Positions 8,456 through 17,934 of a stretch of 64,000 nt of DNA are shown here, in pieces. A model generated the notes under the pieces. That model was not told where the DNA came from. It was given only the letters and a program-made list of their open reading frames with translations, and did not search any database. A program made the translations under genes and the position numbers. The stretch is taken from NCBI RefSeq assembly GCF_900537995.1, contig NZ_LR027880.1, positions 3,496,001 through 3,560,000 of the forward strand, read 5' to 3'. How positions within the stretch are numbered: the stretch's first letter is position 1; each line of letters opens with the position of its first letter. The stretch comes from Roseburia intestinalis L1-82. GTDB lineage: Bacteria > Bacillota > Clostridia > Lachnospirales > Lachnospiraceae.

Positions 8456-9490
8456 CTACAACAATTTCCGGAATACCGGTAATTTCTTCAAAACTAACGT
8501 AACTGCTACTTCAATTAAGAATGCAATTATAATCTCAATGATATATGCCGGCAGCATCCCGGTTACCGGGGTTAACGTGCCAGCAATGACATCCAGCCTT
8601 CCTCCGGTTCCAATAAATCCACCAAGAAGATAACAGCCAAATACGCAGCCTCCGACACTGACGAGAATCTTTTTTGTCCGCTCTGATAGCCGTTCTTCCT
8701 GAAAGAGAAGTTTCGTATTTAAGAATATAACTATGACCGGGACAGACAGCCATGTTCCAAGGTATACTTCCTGATAATTTCCCACTGAAAGATAGTCTTT
8801 ATATACCATCATCTGTGTAAGAACCGCTGCCACAAACACAGCAAGATTCCGGCCGATATTCTTCGGCGTCAGAAACTTCGTTTCACTGAAATACTGATCC
8901 AGTCCATATCCGATCAGTGGATAAAAAATGACATACTGGAACAGTCCGCTAAAATTATAATAACCGCAGAGTCCGTATCCCCATAATACCCATGCTGTCG
9001 GTTTCAGGCAGTCCAGCAATATCTGTAAAATGATCAGATACCAGAAGGTATTTTTCGACATATTCTGTGCCAGTGGGCGCAGGATCGGCAAAATCGTAAG
9101 CACACCGAGATAACTGTATAAAAACCAGTACGGCAGATATACCAGATCCGTCGGCAGTGACAGCAGAAACGAAAACGGTGCAAAAGGACGTTCTCCTTTT
9201 AAAACCAGTTTCATATAATACAGGAACGAGAATATCACAATTACAAGAATCATGCGCAGAATTCTTTTTTGAAACAGATCTTTCCCACTTTCATTTTTTC
9301 CAAGCAACAGTGCTCCGGATACCATGAAAAACAAAGGCACCGCACCTTTGCATACCATGGAAAACAGAAACGATATTGCATATTCTACGCCACTTTGATT
9401 GGAAAATGACATAAATGCTGCAGAATGATTGTACATAACCATCAAAATTGCGAGAATACGGATGACCTCGAGGTAGTATTTCTTTTTCAT
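8456..9490 (-). CDS. Membrane acyltransferase 3 family protein
   Basis: The 344-residue, ten-helix protein opens with KKKYYLEVIRILAILMVMY followed by NHS, the Arg...His signature of acyltransferase-3 proteins. It also contains the FFMVSGALLL turn typical of the WecH/OatA-like group. It probably O-acylates a surface sugar. An AGGAG site precedes the ATG. It is the last gene of a minus-strand run (Wzz-like, Wzy-like, Galf transferase-like, acyltransferase), 33 bp after the transferase gene. It is a distant paralogue of the plus-strand acyltransferase that ends 213 bp away and converges on it. Confidence 0.75.
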   Translation of the reverse strand: MKKKYYLEVIRILAILMVMYNHSAAFMSFSNQSGVEYAISFLFSMVCKGAVPLFFMVSGALLLGKNESGKDLFQKRILRMILVIVIFSFLYYMKLVLKGERPFAPFSFLLSLPTDLVYLPYWFLYSYLGVLTILPILRPLAQNMSKNTFWYLIILQILLDCLKPTAWVLWGYGLCGYYNFSGLFQYVIFYPLIGYGLDQYFSETKFLTPKNIGRNLAVFVAAVLTQMMVYKDYLSVGNYQEVYLGTWLSVPVIVIFLNTKLLFQEERLSERTKKILVSVGGCVFGCYLLGGFIGTGGRLDVIAGTLTPVTGMLPAYIIEIIIAFLIEVAVTLVLKKLPVFRKLL

Positions 9491-9523
9491 AACTTTTTTC
9501 TCCTTTGTGTGTGAATACGAAAC

Positions 9524-10561
9524 TTATCCGCAGGCCGAATCTATCGCCTGGCTCAGATAATAGCCTTCCCACAGTTTCGGTGCAACCGCAAGGGCTGCTT
9601 CTTTGAGTTTTTCATAATCTGCCGTATGAATTGCCTGATCCAGATCGCCAAGGCGGTCAATCGTAATACCGCAGGCATGTTCCCTGACAAAATTTGCCAT
9701 TCCCGACCGGCTCCATACAATGACCGGAATGCCGGACGCAAGGTATAATGCACATTTGTGTGAGTTATTATATCGAAGGTATTCACCCAGGCCGCCTTCG
9801 ATCTCATCTTTTCCGCTGCCATCCCAGACTAATCCATAATCCATCTCTGCAACTGCGAACGGTATCTCATCGGAAGACAATATTCCGTGATAATAACACC
9901 CATCTGCCAGCGTTTTTTCACGCTCCTGATCAAGTTTTCCCCATAATTCCATTCTGACATCAGAAGGTATCTCCATGACAGATAAAAATTCTGATTTGTT
10001 TAAATTGCCGGCAAATGCAATTTTTACTTCATTTTCTTTTTTGTGTGCATGCGATATTTCACGGATTTTAGCGATCTGTGTCTCATTCATCCGGTAATCC
10101 CAGATTCCGACCGGTATCATGTCTGAAGAAATACCGTTTTTCTTTAACATGGAAACAGTATTGACATTCGGTGCAAGGATTTTATCTGCCGCGGCAAGTG
10201 CCCTTACCTCACCGGGATCTCCATCGTTCTGTCCGTCATAGCGGAATGCGTTCAGATCATTGATAAAACAGATGATCCGGTACTTTTTCAGGAGCTGCAA
10301 CCTTTTCAGCAGACGGATTTTTAAATGATTCTCCGGGATCGAATAAAATACGCTGTCGCTTTTTTTCACGCAAAACAGCAAAAACAAAACCAGATAAGGC
10401 AGATCCAGCAGTTTTAAATATTTACTGCAATGTTTTGGTACGCTCCAGATGATCTTCGCCTTTTTGTCCGCAAGCACGGAAAATACGTCACGCATGGCTT
10501 TCCCCGCAGCATCAAATGTTTCATCCTGCCTCTGATTTAACACATAAATATTATTTTTCAT
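9524..10561 (-). CDS. Galactofuranosyltransferase-like glycosyltransferase
   Basis: The 345-residue protein has a GT-B-like layout: an N-terminal domain with an FINDLNAFRYD segment (about residues 98-108) and a C-terminal domain with YHGILSSDEIP, GLVWDGSG and a YNNSHKCALYLASGIPVIVW stretch. These blocks, especially the NNSHK...L.SG.PVI order, are those of bacterial beta-1,6-galactofuranosyltransferases. UDP-galactofuranose would be the donor; no UDP-galactopyranose mutase is in the window. Its start overlaps the 3' end of the Wzy-like gene by 11 bp, implying coupling. Confidence 0.7.
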   Translation of the reverse strand: MKNNIYVLNQRQDETFDAAGKAMRDVFSVLADKKAKIIWSVPKHCSKYLKLLDLPYLVLFLLFCVKKSDSVFYSIPENHLKIRLLKRLQLLKKYRIICFINDLNAFRYDGQNDGDPGEVRALAAADKILAPNVNTVSMLKKNGISSDMIPVGIWDYRMNETQIAKIREISHAHKKENEVKIAFAGNLNKSEFLSVMEIPSDVRMELWGKLDQEREKTLADGCYYHGILSSDEIPFAVAEMDYGLVWDGSGKDEIEGGLGEYLRYNNSHKCALYLASGIPVIVWSRSGMANFVREHACGITIDRLGDLDQAIHTADYEKLKEAALAVAPKLWEGYYLSQAIDSACG

Positions 10562-11684
10562 GTTTTTCCTCCACTATGCCCGGATACAATAATATTCCGC
10601 ACAGAAGTAAAAATATATTCATAAATCCGTTTAATACAAACTGCTCTAACACACCGTACAACGCCAGAGTACCAATCATCACAAGCTCTTTGTAACACTC
10701 CATCCGGTACAATCTTAACATGGTTTTTAAGATAATTACAAAGAAAAGCACTGCTACAAGGATGCCTGCATAAAAAGTCACATGCATGTAACTGTTATCG
10801 ACCAGTCCATGATAACTTGTATAGAAAATCTCCTGTGTCCGCGGAAACAGCGATAGCCCCTGATCTTTATAATAGGTATTCATGATGTATACTCTTCCCG
10901 ACACCAGATGATTAATCTTATAAAGCAGCGCATGTTTTCCATTATAAAACAGTGTCGTAAACAGTGAAAATGCTGCACCGACCGGTACAGAGCACACCAG
11001 AACCGATTTTATTTTTTTACTTTTTACAACTTTATCAAATAAGATCAGCACCCAGCAGAAAAAGAATACAAGCACTCCCGTCCTGCAAAATGTCATCTTG
11101 TAAAAAACAAGTGCGATCAATGATGTCACTCCGCACCACAGGACATTTAATTTCTCATAATTATAGTATAATACTAAAAGTAACGCCAAAAATACCGTCA
11201 GAAATGCGGTATTAGGCTCTCCCATGGCAAACCCATATACATGCTGTTCCACATAGCCGGAATCGAGTTTTGTCTTTTCACCGATATCAAAAATTCCGAT
11301 CAGGGAACCACCTGACAGTATCACCGCCGCCACACAGCGGATCCAGACTGCGATCTGTGCAATCACCGAAAAACGGCAGTTCTTCATCGCCACTACCGTC
11401 ATGATCGACAGCAGCCACATATTCTGTCTTGTGATCACAGAAAGCATCACTCCGATTCCCATCATAACTGTGATCCAGAATACTTCCCACATGGTGTAGG
11501 TCGTAAAAACCATTTTAATCCCCCAGAACAGGATCGCTGTATAGAAAAACCATTTATAGATATTGTCCCCGTGATCATAGGAAAATGCCTTCATCAGAAT
11601 ATTGATTGCAAAATATGCATAAAAAGAGACAACGCCGATTTTTTTAACGTCAGCATTTTTTAAAAATGTTCGTACCGTGTTCAT
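10551..11684 (-). CDS. Wzy-like polysaccharide polymerase
   Basis: The 377-residue polytopic protein has about ten hydrophobic segments and one larger outer loop near residues 240-300 that contains KINHLVSGRVYIMNTYY, a spacing common in Wzy/EpsG-type O-unit polymerases. Primary sequence conservation in that class is poor, so the call rests on topology and neighbours: a Wzz-like regulator ends 3 bp upstream and a glycosyltransferase overlaps downstream. It would join repeat units on the outer face of the membrane. Confidence 0.62.
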   Translation of the reverse strand: MNTVRTFLKNADVKKIGVVSFYAYFAINILMKAFSYDHGDNIYKWFFYTAILFWGIKMVFTTYTMWEVFWITVMMGIGVMLSVITRQNMWLLSIMTVVAMKNCRFSVIAQIAVWIRCVAAVILSGGSLIGIFDIGEKTKLDSGYVEQHVYGFAMGEPNTAFLTVFLALLLVLYYNYEKLNVLWCGVTSLIALVFYKMTFCRTGVLVFFFCWVLILFDKVVKSKKIKSVLVCSVPVGAAFSLFTTLFYNGKHALLYKINHLVSGRVYIMNTYYKDQGLSLFPRTQEIFYTSYHGLVDNSYMHVTFYAGILVAVLFFVIILKTMLRLYRMECYKELVMIGTLALYGVLEQFVLNGFMNIFLLLCGILLYPGIVEEKHEK

Positions 11685-11687
11685 ATG

Positions 11688-12407
11688 TTATCCCTCAAAA
11701 TTCCGTTCTTTTTTGCCGGACACCTGTACGCCCGCATAAACCGCTACTTCTACAATAACACCAAAAAATGCTCCCGCCACAGCTGCCTTGGCAATCTCCC
11801 GCTTAAACTCCTGTATCGTCGGGGCATAGGCGAGATACCTTTTTTGGGCATCTGCCACATACGGCTCATCTAACACATGCACTCCGTTTTTACCAATGCT
11901 GTCCCGTACGGTATCTTTGACTGCCTCCAACAGATAACCTGCAAATTCCAAAGCATCTTCTTCATTTTCCAGTGAGAATGTCCCATAAGTTCTCGGATAT
12001 TTGACATGCACTGTCATCACATCCGAGGAAGTATTCTGCTCTAAGTCAAACATATCCTGATATGCCAGATATTCCATATCATAACCGCTTAGCTGCTTCA
12101 TCTTCTCATAAGTGCTGCGGCTTTCTGCCACCGTGATCACCGTACCGACACGCTCTGCGGCACTCTCCCCGCTGTATTCTTCCACCATCAGAGAGGCCAT
12201 AACGCGGTAATCATCCTCATAATTTTTCTCGGAAACAAAAGAACGGTTCGAGTAATATTTGTAGCCCCCCAAAAGCAGTGCTCCCGCCAATGCACCAAAA
12301 AGCATCAGCCACCATACCTTAAGATTTCCCTGCAGGATCTCCCATACCGTATATTCCCTGTCTGTTGCAACTTTCTTTTCTTCCACTGCATATTCTCCGT
12401 TTTTCAT
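11688..12407 (-). CDS. Wzz/YveK-like polysaccharide chain-length protein
   Basis: The protein has a transmembrane segment at about residues 34-51 and a long outer domain that contains a Wzz-like VITVAESRSTYEKM segment. A second membrane segment near the C-terminus is followed by a short cytosolic tail (SGKKERNFEG). This two-helix bracket is the usual plan of capsular polysaccharide co-polymerases. No Tyr-rich BY-kinase tail is present. A longer reading begins at 12452, but AGCAGGA upstream of the ATG at 12407 supports the shorter protein of about 239 residues. It heads the Wzz-Wzy-transferase-acyltransferase run. Confidence 0.72.
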   Translation of the reverse strand: MKNGEYAVEEKKVATDREYTVWEILQGNLKVWWLMLFGALAGALLLGGYKYYSNRSFVSEKNYEDDYRVMASLMVEEYSGESAAERVGTVITVAESRSTYEKMKQLSGYDMEYLAYQDMFDLEQNTSSDVMTVHVKYPRTYGTFSLENEEDALEFAGYLLEAVKDTVRDSIGKNGVHVLDEPYVADAQKRYLAYAPTIQEFKREIAKAAVAGAFFGVIVEVAVYAGVQVSGKKERNFEG

Positions 12408-12506
12408 TCTATTATTTTCCTGCTGACTCGTGAGGTTTGTTTTTGACCACATATATTTTTCATTTTACCGCAAAACGCGCGATTTTAAAAGCCTAAATAA
12501 CAATAC

Positions 12507-12548
12507 AAAAAAAGATCCGCACTCCATTTCTGAAGCACAGATCTTTTT
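12507..12548 (-). terminator. Terminator after the DUF3048 gene
   Basis: On the minus strand AAAAAGATCTGTGC can pair with GTGCGGATCTTTTTTT around a short loop, 15 bases past the stop codon at 12563. The A-run on the other side makes it potentially bidirectional. Confidence 0.65.
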
Positions 12549-12562
12549 ACGTTATCACTTTA

Positions 12563-13663
12563 TTATTCAATTACAAGATCAAGCCAGTCATCCACCGGGA
12601 CAAATCCTACATAAGTTTTGCCGGTATTAATCTTGATCTCATTGCCTGCTGCATCATAGTAGCGTGTCGGAGAAGTCATCTTCTCTTTCTTCCAGGTAAC
12701 CGGAATCGCTTTTCCATTGGTCACATAATATCCACCGCCCTGGCTGACACAGTCGAAAATCAGATAACCGTGTTCATCATACTGGGTATATCCGCAGCTC
12801 TGGATCAGAAGATTCTTAAAGCAGAGCTGTTTGTTGTCGTTACCCGGATCTACATGTGCTTTACCATACTCTGAGTAGTAGTAAAGCTGGTCATCCGCAT
12901 TGTACTCTAAATAAGAACCATTGTGTGGGAACGGAAGATCCACGGTATTGGCATCGATTGCATCGGATGCAGAAGAAAGATCTACCGGATTACTCTCACT
13001 TGCAAACTGGTAATGCGGTCCCTCATAATAAGAAGTATATTCTTTTGAAACACCACTGTTTTCGAAGTTCTTGTCTAAATCTCCCGGTAAGATATATTCG
13101 GTATATTCTCTTGATTTGCCGTTATCCACACGTGAGAATGTACCACTAAAATTATCCACACTCGGATCTGCCATATATTCATCAATATAGAATGGACCGC
13201 CATCATGACAGATGACTGCATTCCACTCGGATGCAATCAGGATATTCGTCGGACGCACACTTCGGATGCTTCCTAACTGTTTGATGTTTTCCCAGTCTTT
13301 GACAAGTACCATAAATCTGGTGATTCTGCCGTTTAATGTGCTGTTCATCATCTCATAGACAACGTCTGCCTGTGATAAACCGTAATGTGGCAGTGCAATA
13401 GACTCATTGTCCACCATAACTGCGATCGGTCTCTGATTTTTAAGACTCTCATCAATCAGCTCGTTTGTCAGCTCACTGCGGTACATTCCCTCCGGAAGTA
13501 CTTCCTCACTCTCGGTTTCAGCCTCTGTTGACTCTGTTCCAGCCTCTGTCATGGCAACTTCTGTCGAATCAGCCGCCGTCTCGTCTGTTTTTTTGTCGCC
13601 GCATGCTGCCATAGATGCCGCCATTGCAAGCGCAGTCAGCATTAAAATCGCTCTTTTCTTCAA
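12563..13663 (-). CDS. DUF3048 lipoprotein (YerB-like)
   Basis: The 366-residue protein begins with a lipoprotein signal ending in SMAAC at residue 20, then a Glu/Thr-rich linker of about 35 residues. The body contains the DUF3048 hallmarks: NQRPIAVMVDNESIALPHYG near residues 79-98, VYEMMNSTLNGRITRFMVLV, an IGSIRSVRPTN-like stretch and a C-terminal DDWLDLVIE. YerB-type proteins are membrane-anchored and extracellular; their biochemical role is not established. It is flanked by terminators, so it is probably monocistronic. Confidence 0.85.
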   Translation of the reverse strand: MKKRAILMLTALAMAASMAACGDKKTDETAADSTEVAMTEAGTESTEAETESEEVLPEGMYRSELTNELIDESLKNQRPIAVMVDNESIALPHYGLSQADVVYEMMNSTLNGRITRFMVLVKDWENIKQLGSIRSVRPTNILIASEWNAVICHDGGPFYIDEYMADPSVDNFSGTFSRVDNGKSREYTEYILPGDLDKNFENSGVSKEYTSYYEGPHYQFASESNPVDLSSASDAIDANTVDLPFPHNGSYLEYNADDQLYYYSEYGKAHVDPGNDNKQLCFKNLLIQSCGYTQYDEHGYLIFDCVSQGGGYYVTNGKAIPVTWKKEKMTSPTRYYDAAGNEIKINTGKTYVGFVPVDDWLDLVIE

Positions 13664-13798
13664 ACTAAATACCTCTCAACGTAATTATTTTGTGCTCTTT
13701 TGCACCGTTTCTGTTATTATACCACTTTTTAAGACTTTTTTACTATCTTATTTTCACGTTTTAAGAAAACCTTAAGGTAAAAAGCTGTAATTCATAAA

Positions 13799-15907
13799 TT
13801 ACTTCTTTTTCCACTTTGCATACAGTGTCTTATTTCCGCTGCTTCCTTTATTGATGACAGTAACTTTCTTTTTAAATTTCTTATCTAAATACCATCCCTT
13901 AAATACATATCCTTTTCTTGTCGGATTTTTCAGTTTGATCGTCGAAGTCTTGTATGTATATGCAGTCGGATTCTTTTTGGCATTTTTTCCACCATTTAAT
14001 TTATAGGTAATCTTATATTTCGTAAGTTTCCACTGTGCATACAGTGTAATGTTCTTCGTGAGCTTGATCTTTGCTTTGTTTTTATAAGACTTACCTTTTC
14101 CGTTTGCCTTGGTATTCCAGCCTGTAAACGTATAATATTTCCTGGAAAACTTATTTTTTGAGATCGCGGTGGAAACACCCTTTGCCATACTCTGCTTGCT
14201 CATGCTTCCCTTGCCGCCATTGCTCTTGAATGTGATCTTATAAGTTGTCAGCTTTGCGAGTTTCTTCGATGAAACACTGCTGTCCGCATATTTATTGCAG
14301 ACTGCAACTGCCTTCACCGTCTTACCAGGGGAAACTGTAAATGCTCCCGTATAACGTGTGCCCTTTGAATATGCCGCATTTGGCTCACTTCCGTCTGTGG
14401 TATAATAAATAACTGCTCCAGATGTTTTCGATGTTATTTTTACTTTATAGGAGGTACCGCTTACCGACGCTGAAATAACTGGCTTTGCTACTGTCTGAGT
14501 GATTGTGGCAATCGTTCCCGGTGCTGTGGATGTCGCCCCGGAATCGATCGTACATGCCGGCAGGTAACCCTCCCAGATATCTTCTTCCGCATGGAAAACA
14601 TAGGAACTATAATTTACTGTATCATAATAATTATCGCTTCTTTCAAAATAACCATAGTAAATGGTTCCGTCCGCATCATCCCATGTACAGTCTACATTGT
14701 ACCAGGAATCGTTAAGACGCACTTTATTCCACTCGTGATAGTAACTTGTTACTGCTACGGCATCGATTCCTGAGCCATTGCACATCATCTCAAATGCCTG
14801 TGAATATCCCGCACATACCGTCAGATCTGTGCAAAATACACTGTAGGCAGACTGGGAATATGCCGTATCCTCATCTTTAAAATTATTATCATATAAGGTC
14901 TGGTTATATTCCACTTTATCAATGATCAGATCATGGATCATTTTTACCTTTTTCTCATCTGTTGAGCAGGCATCGATCTTCTTCTGCCAGGATGAAACCT
15001 GACTCTGCACTTTTTTTGTTGTAGCTGCACGTGCGGAACCATTTGCAAATGCAGGATAAACACAGCCTGCAATACCATAAGTTCCATTTTTTAAGTATGC
15101 ACTCTTTAAGAAATAGTACTGTGGATTTGAATAACGGAAGATCTGATATACCTCCTCCATCTGCGATAATGACAGCGAACTGCTGCCTACTATATCAATA
15201 TAATAGTAAGTTGTCCCACTGATATTGTATTTTGCTGCATCTGCCTGTGTTGTCATATACTTTAAACAAACTTTATTCAAAGCATCCCAGTATGCCTTTT
15301 CCTTACTGCTTAACTGATTATAAAAATAATAACTTCCATATTTTTCCCAGGTACTGTTATAATAAGCAGATGATTTTAAAATATTTTCTGCTTCTTCCTC
15401 TTCCGCAGTTTCGCCATCCAGTGTGATTTCACCAACTGCTTCAAACGGCATAAGACCTGTCGGCATTCCTGTAAGTGCAGCCGCCCTGGTTTCCGCCTCC
15501 TCAGTTTCTTCGACCTCTTCGGTTTCCAGTATTTCTGTCTCCTCCACCGTCTGCGTTTCCAGTGTTTCTGTTTCCCCGGCCGTCTTAGTCTCCACTTCCT
15601 CAGTCTCCGCCGTTTCTGACACTTCAATTTCCGTTGCTTCACTCTGTGTCACACCGGCTTTCTGCTCCGTCTGACTCGCATTTTCTGTATCTTTGTCCTC
15701 TGCGTCAGCCTGCTCCGTCCCAGTTTCGGTTTCAGTTTCCTCACTCTGCACTTCTTTCTGAAGTTCTGTTTCCGTTTCCGGCGTAATCTCCTCCGTCTGC
15801 TCTTCTGTAATCTGTGCCGCATAAACAGAACCGGTCTCCGCCGGTGCAAGCACAGTCCCCACAGTGACAAAGACTGCCATAAACACTGCCAATACCTTTT
15901 TCTTCAT
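13799..15907 (-). CDS. Secreted transglutaminase-like surface protein with InlB-type B repeats
   Basis: A GTG at 15934 would give a longer protein, but AGGAGG sits 5 bases before the ATG at 15907, so the mature reading starts with MKKKVLAVFMAVFVTVGTV, a signal peptide. An acidic Glu/Thr-rich stretch follows to about residue 150. A transglutaminase/protease-like domain has Cys in TVCAGYSQAF, His in YYHEWNKV and Asp in VDCTWDD, a complete Cys-His-Asp triad. Next come a chitobiase C-terminal-like domain (IYYTTDGSEPN) and two InlB-type repeats of about 70 residues, each with a GW...K pattern and LYA.WK ending. No sortase motif is seen; the basic C-terminal repeats may bind the wall. It lies 27 bp after a GT2 gene. 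Confidence 0.8.
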   Translation of the reverse strand: MKKKVLAVFMAVFVTVGTVLAPAETGSVYAAQITEEQTEEITPETETELQKEVQSEETETETGTEQADAEDKDTENASQTEQKAGVTQSEATEIEVSETAETEEVETKTAGETETLETQTVEETEILETEEVEETEEAETRAAALTGMPTGLMPFEAVGEITLDGETAEEEEAENILKSSAYYNSTWEKYGSYYFYNQLSSKEKAYWDALNKVCLKYMTTQADAAKYNISGTTYYYIDIVGSSSLSLSQMEEVYQIFRYSNPQYYFLKSAYLKNGTYGIAGCVYPAFANGSARAATTKKVQSQVSSWQKKIDACSTDEKKVKMIHDLIIDKVEYNQTLYDNNFKDEDTAYSQSAYSVFCTDLTVCAGYSQAFEMMCNGSGIDAVAVTSYYHEWNKVRLNDSWYNVDCTWDDADGTIYYGYFERSDNYYDTVNYSSYVFHAEEDIWEGYLPACTIDSGATSTAPGTIATITQTVAKPVISASVSGTSYKVKITSKTSGAVIYYTTDGSEPNAAYSKGTRYTGAFTVSPGKTVKAVAVCNKYADSSVSSKKLAKLTTYKITFKSNGGKGSMSKQSMAKGVSTAISKNKFSRKYYTFTGWNTKANGKGKSYKNKAKIKLTKNITLYAQWKLTKYKITYKLNGGKNAKKNPTAYTYKTSTIKLKNPTRKGYVFKGWYLDKKFKKKVTVINKGSSGNKTLYAKWKKK

Positions 15908-15933
15908 ACCTAACCTCCTGCTTATCTTTGACA

Positions 15934-16878
15934 CTATTTCACTTTTTCCATATCCTCACGGTTTGTGTCCGAAACGATATAGTGTGGTCTTTTTTTGACT
16001 TCCAGATATGTTTTTGCAATATACTGTCCCATAATTCCCATACAGAATAACTGTATGCCGCCGATCAGCGTAATAATACATACGGTTGATGCCCAGCCAT
16101 CGACCGGATCACCAAAGATCAGTTTACGGATAATGATAAACACAACTGCGATAAACGAAACAAATGTCATAAACATTCCAAACCAGGATGCCACGGAAAG
16201 CGGTGCCTGTGAAAAGTTAATCACACCATCAATCGCATAGCGAAACAGTTTCCAGAAACTCCACTTTGTTTCCCCTGCCACACGGTTAACGTTCTCATAT
16301 GGAAGCCAGTATGTCTTAAAACCGATCCACCCAAAAATTCCTTTTGAAAAACGGTTGTACTCTCCCATCTCGACGATCGCATCAACCATGCTGCGTTTCA
16401 TCAGTCGGAAATCTCTCGCACCATCCACAATATCCGCATCCGAAATCTTATTGATCAGACGGTAAAACATTCTTGCAAACCAGCTTCTTATCACCGGTTC
16501 TCCTTTTCTTGTAGCACGGCGCGTTGCCACGCTGTCATACCCCTGATTCTCTAATATATCAAGCATTTGTGGTAATAATGACGGAGGATCCTGCATATCC
16601 GCATCCATGACTGCCGCATAATCCCCGGTCACATTGCAAAAACCGGCATACATAGCCGCTTCCTTTCCAAAATTTCTGGAAAATCCGATATAGGTCACAT
16701 GTGTATCTTCTTTTGCAAACTCTTTCAAAAGCTCCAGTGTTCCATCCTTTGACCCGTCATTGACAAAAATCATTTCATAATCACAGTCCATGGACTCCAT
16801 AACTTTTTTGGTTTCCCGATAAAAGATCGGTAATGCTTCCTGCTCGTTATAGCATGGAACAATCAATGAAATCTTCAT
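15934..16878 (-). CDS. GtrB-type polyprenyl-phosphate glycosyltransferase (GT2)
   Basis: The 314-residue protein starts with ISLIVPCYNEQEALPIFY, has MIFVNDGSKDGT for nucleotide binding and AVMDADMQDPP with the catalytic DxD. It ends with two membrane helices at about residues 230-255 and 265-290. This is the DPM1/GtrB plan: it loads a sugar from UDP or GDP onto undecaprenyl phosphate at the inner face of the membrane. It is 8 bp after a paralogue at 16887. Together with the GtrA-like protein at 17935 and the GtrII-like protein at 3392 it could complete a side-chain glucosylation system. Confidence 0.85.
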   Translation of the reverse strand: MKISLIVPCYNEQEALPIFYRETKKVMESMDCDYEMIFVNDGSKDGTLELLKEFAKEDTHVTYIGFSRNFGKEAAMYAGFCNVTGDYAAVMDADMQDPPSLLPQMLDILENQGYDSVATRRATRKGEPVIRSWFARMFYRLINKISDADIVDGARDFRLMKRSMVDAIVEMGEYNRFSKGIFGWIGFKTYWLPYENVNRVAGETKWSFWKLFRYAIDGVINFSQAPLSVASWFGMFMTFVSFIAVVFIIIRKLIFGDPVDGWASTVCIITLIGGIQLFCMGIMGQYIAKTYLEVKKRPHYIVSDTNREDMEKVK

Positions 16879-16886
16879 TTGTTTCT

Positions 16887-17864
16887 CTATTCTCCTTTTT
16901 CTTCATCCTCATTTTGTTTCGTCCAGGTACGCTCGCTGATGATATAGCGCGGCCTTGCCTTGACTTCCATGTAAATTTTTCCAATATATTCGCCCAGCAC
17001 GCCAAGACAGACAAGCTGTACACCTCCCATAAAACAGATCACACAGACGGTACTTGCCCATCCGGTCACCGTTCTGCCGCAGATCTGTGTAATAACGGCC
17101 CATAAAACTCCAACAAAACTTAACACAGACACGCCAATTCCAAGACCTGAAATAAGACGGAGCGGTTTTACACTTAAGCTCGTGATCCCGTCAATCGCCA
17201 GATTGACCATCTTTGCGAGCGGATAATGCGATTCCCCTGCGATCCTCTCATGCCTCTCATAAAAAACACTCGTACTCTTGAATCCAACCAGCGGGATCAT
17301 CCCGCGCAGAAATAAATTTACCTCTTTAAAACCTGCAAATTCCTTTAATACCCTCGCCGATATCAGCCGGTAATCTGCATGATTATAAACGGTTTCCACC
17401 CCCATCCGCATTAAGACCTTATAAAAAGCCTGTGCCGTAAATCGCTTAAAGAAGGTATCCGTATCACGGCTGCTTCTGACACCATAGACCACTTCCGCCC
17501 CGTCATAGTAAGCATCCACCATCGCTTCCATCGTTGCGATATCATCCTGCCCGTCACAATCGATCGATATCGTAATGTCACTGACATCTTTTGCCTCCAT
17601 CAGTCCTGCAAGGACTGCATTCTGATGTCCTCTGTTGCGGCTCTGACAGATTCCAATAAAGTGTGGATTCTCCCTGGCAAGTCCTTCTATAATCTCCCAT
17701 GTTCGGTCCTTACTCCCGTCATTGACAAAAAGGATGCGGCTCTCTTCACTTATCTTTTCTTTTTCGATCAGCAACTGTAATTCCTCTAAAAACAGACCGG
17801 AAGTTACCGGTAAAACTTCTTCCTCATTATAACACGGAATTACCATATATAAGACTGCCTTCAT
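16887..17864 (-). CDS. GtrB-type polyprenyl-phosphate glycosyltransferase (GT2), second copy
   Basis: The 325-residue protein has the same order as its neighbour: VIPCYNEEEVLP, FVNDGSKDRTWEII, ISIDCDGQDDIATM (acidic metal-binding loop, with GQDD in place of MQDP) and two C-terminal membrane helices, ending in a basic EARPRYI-like tail. The two genes are adjacent, on one strand, and clearly homologous, so a tandem duplication followed by divergence of the donor sugar is likely. No terminator is seen between them. Confidence 0.83.
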   Translation of the reverse strand: MKAVLYMVIPCYNEEEVLPVTSGLFLEELQLLIEKEKISEESRILFVNDGSKDRTWEIIEGLARENPHFIGICQSRNRGHQNAVLAGLMEAKDVSDITISIDCDGQDDIATMEAMVDAYYDGAEVVYGVRSSRDTDTFFKRFTAQAFYKVLMRMGVETVYNHADYRLISARVLKEFAGFKEVNLFLRGMIPLVGFKSTSVFYERHERIAGESHYPLAKMVNLAIDGITSLSVKPLRLISGLGIGVSVLSFVGVLWAVITQICGRTVTGWASTVCVICFMGGVQLVCLGVLGEYIGKIYMEVKARPRYIISERTWTKQNEDEEKGE

Positions 17865-17934
17865 TTACTTTCTCCCTTTAATTCTGTTCAATTATGCCCT
17901 CAGGCTCTATCAACCCCCTGCCCGATACAACTTT

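Noticed and set aside
15423-15674. A plus-strand Ser/Val-rich ORF resembling a surface repeat protein
   Set aside because: It is the antisense reading of the Glu/Thr-rich linker of the transglutaminase-like protein; the repetition comes from that linker's codons.
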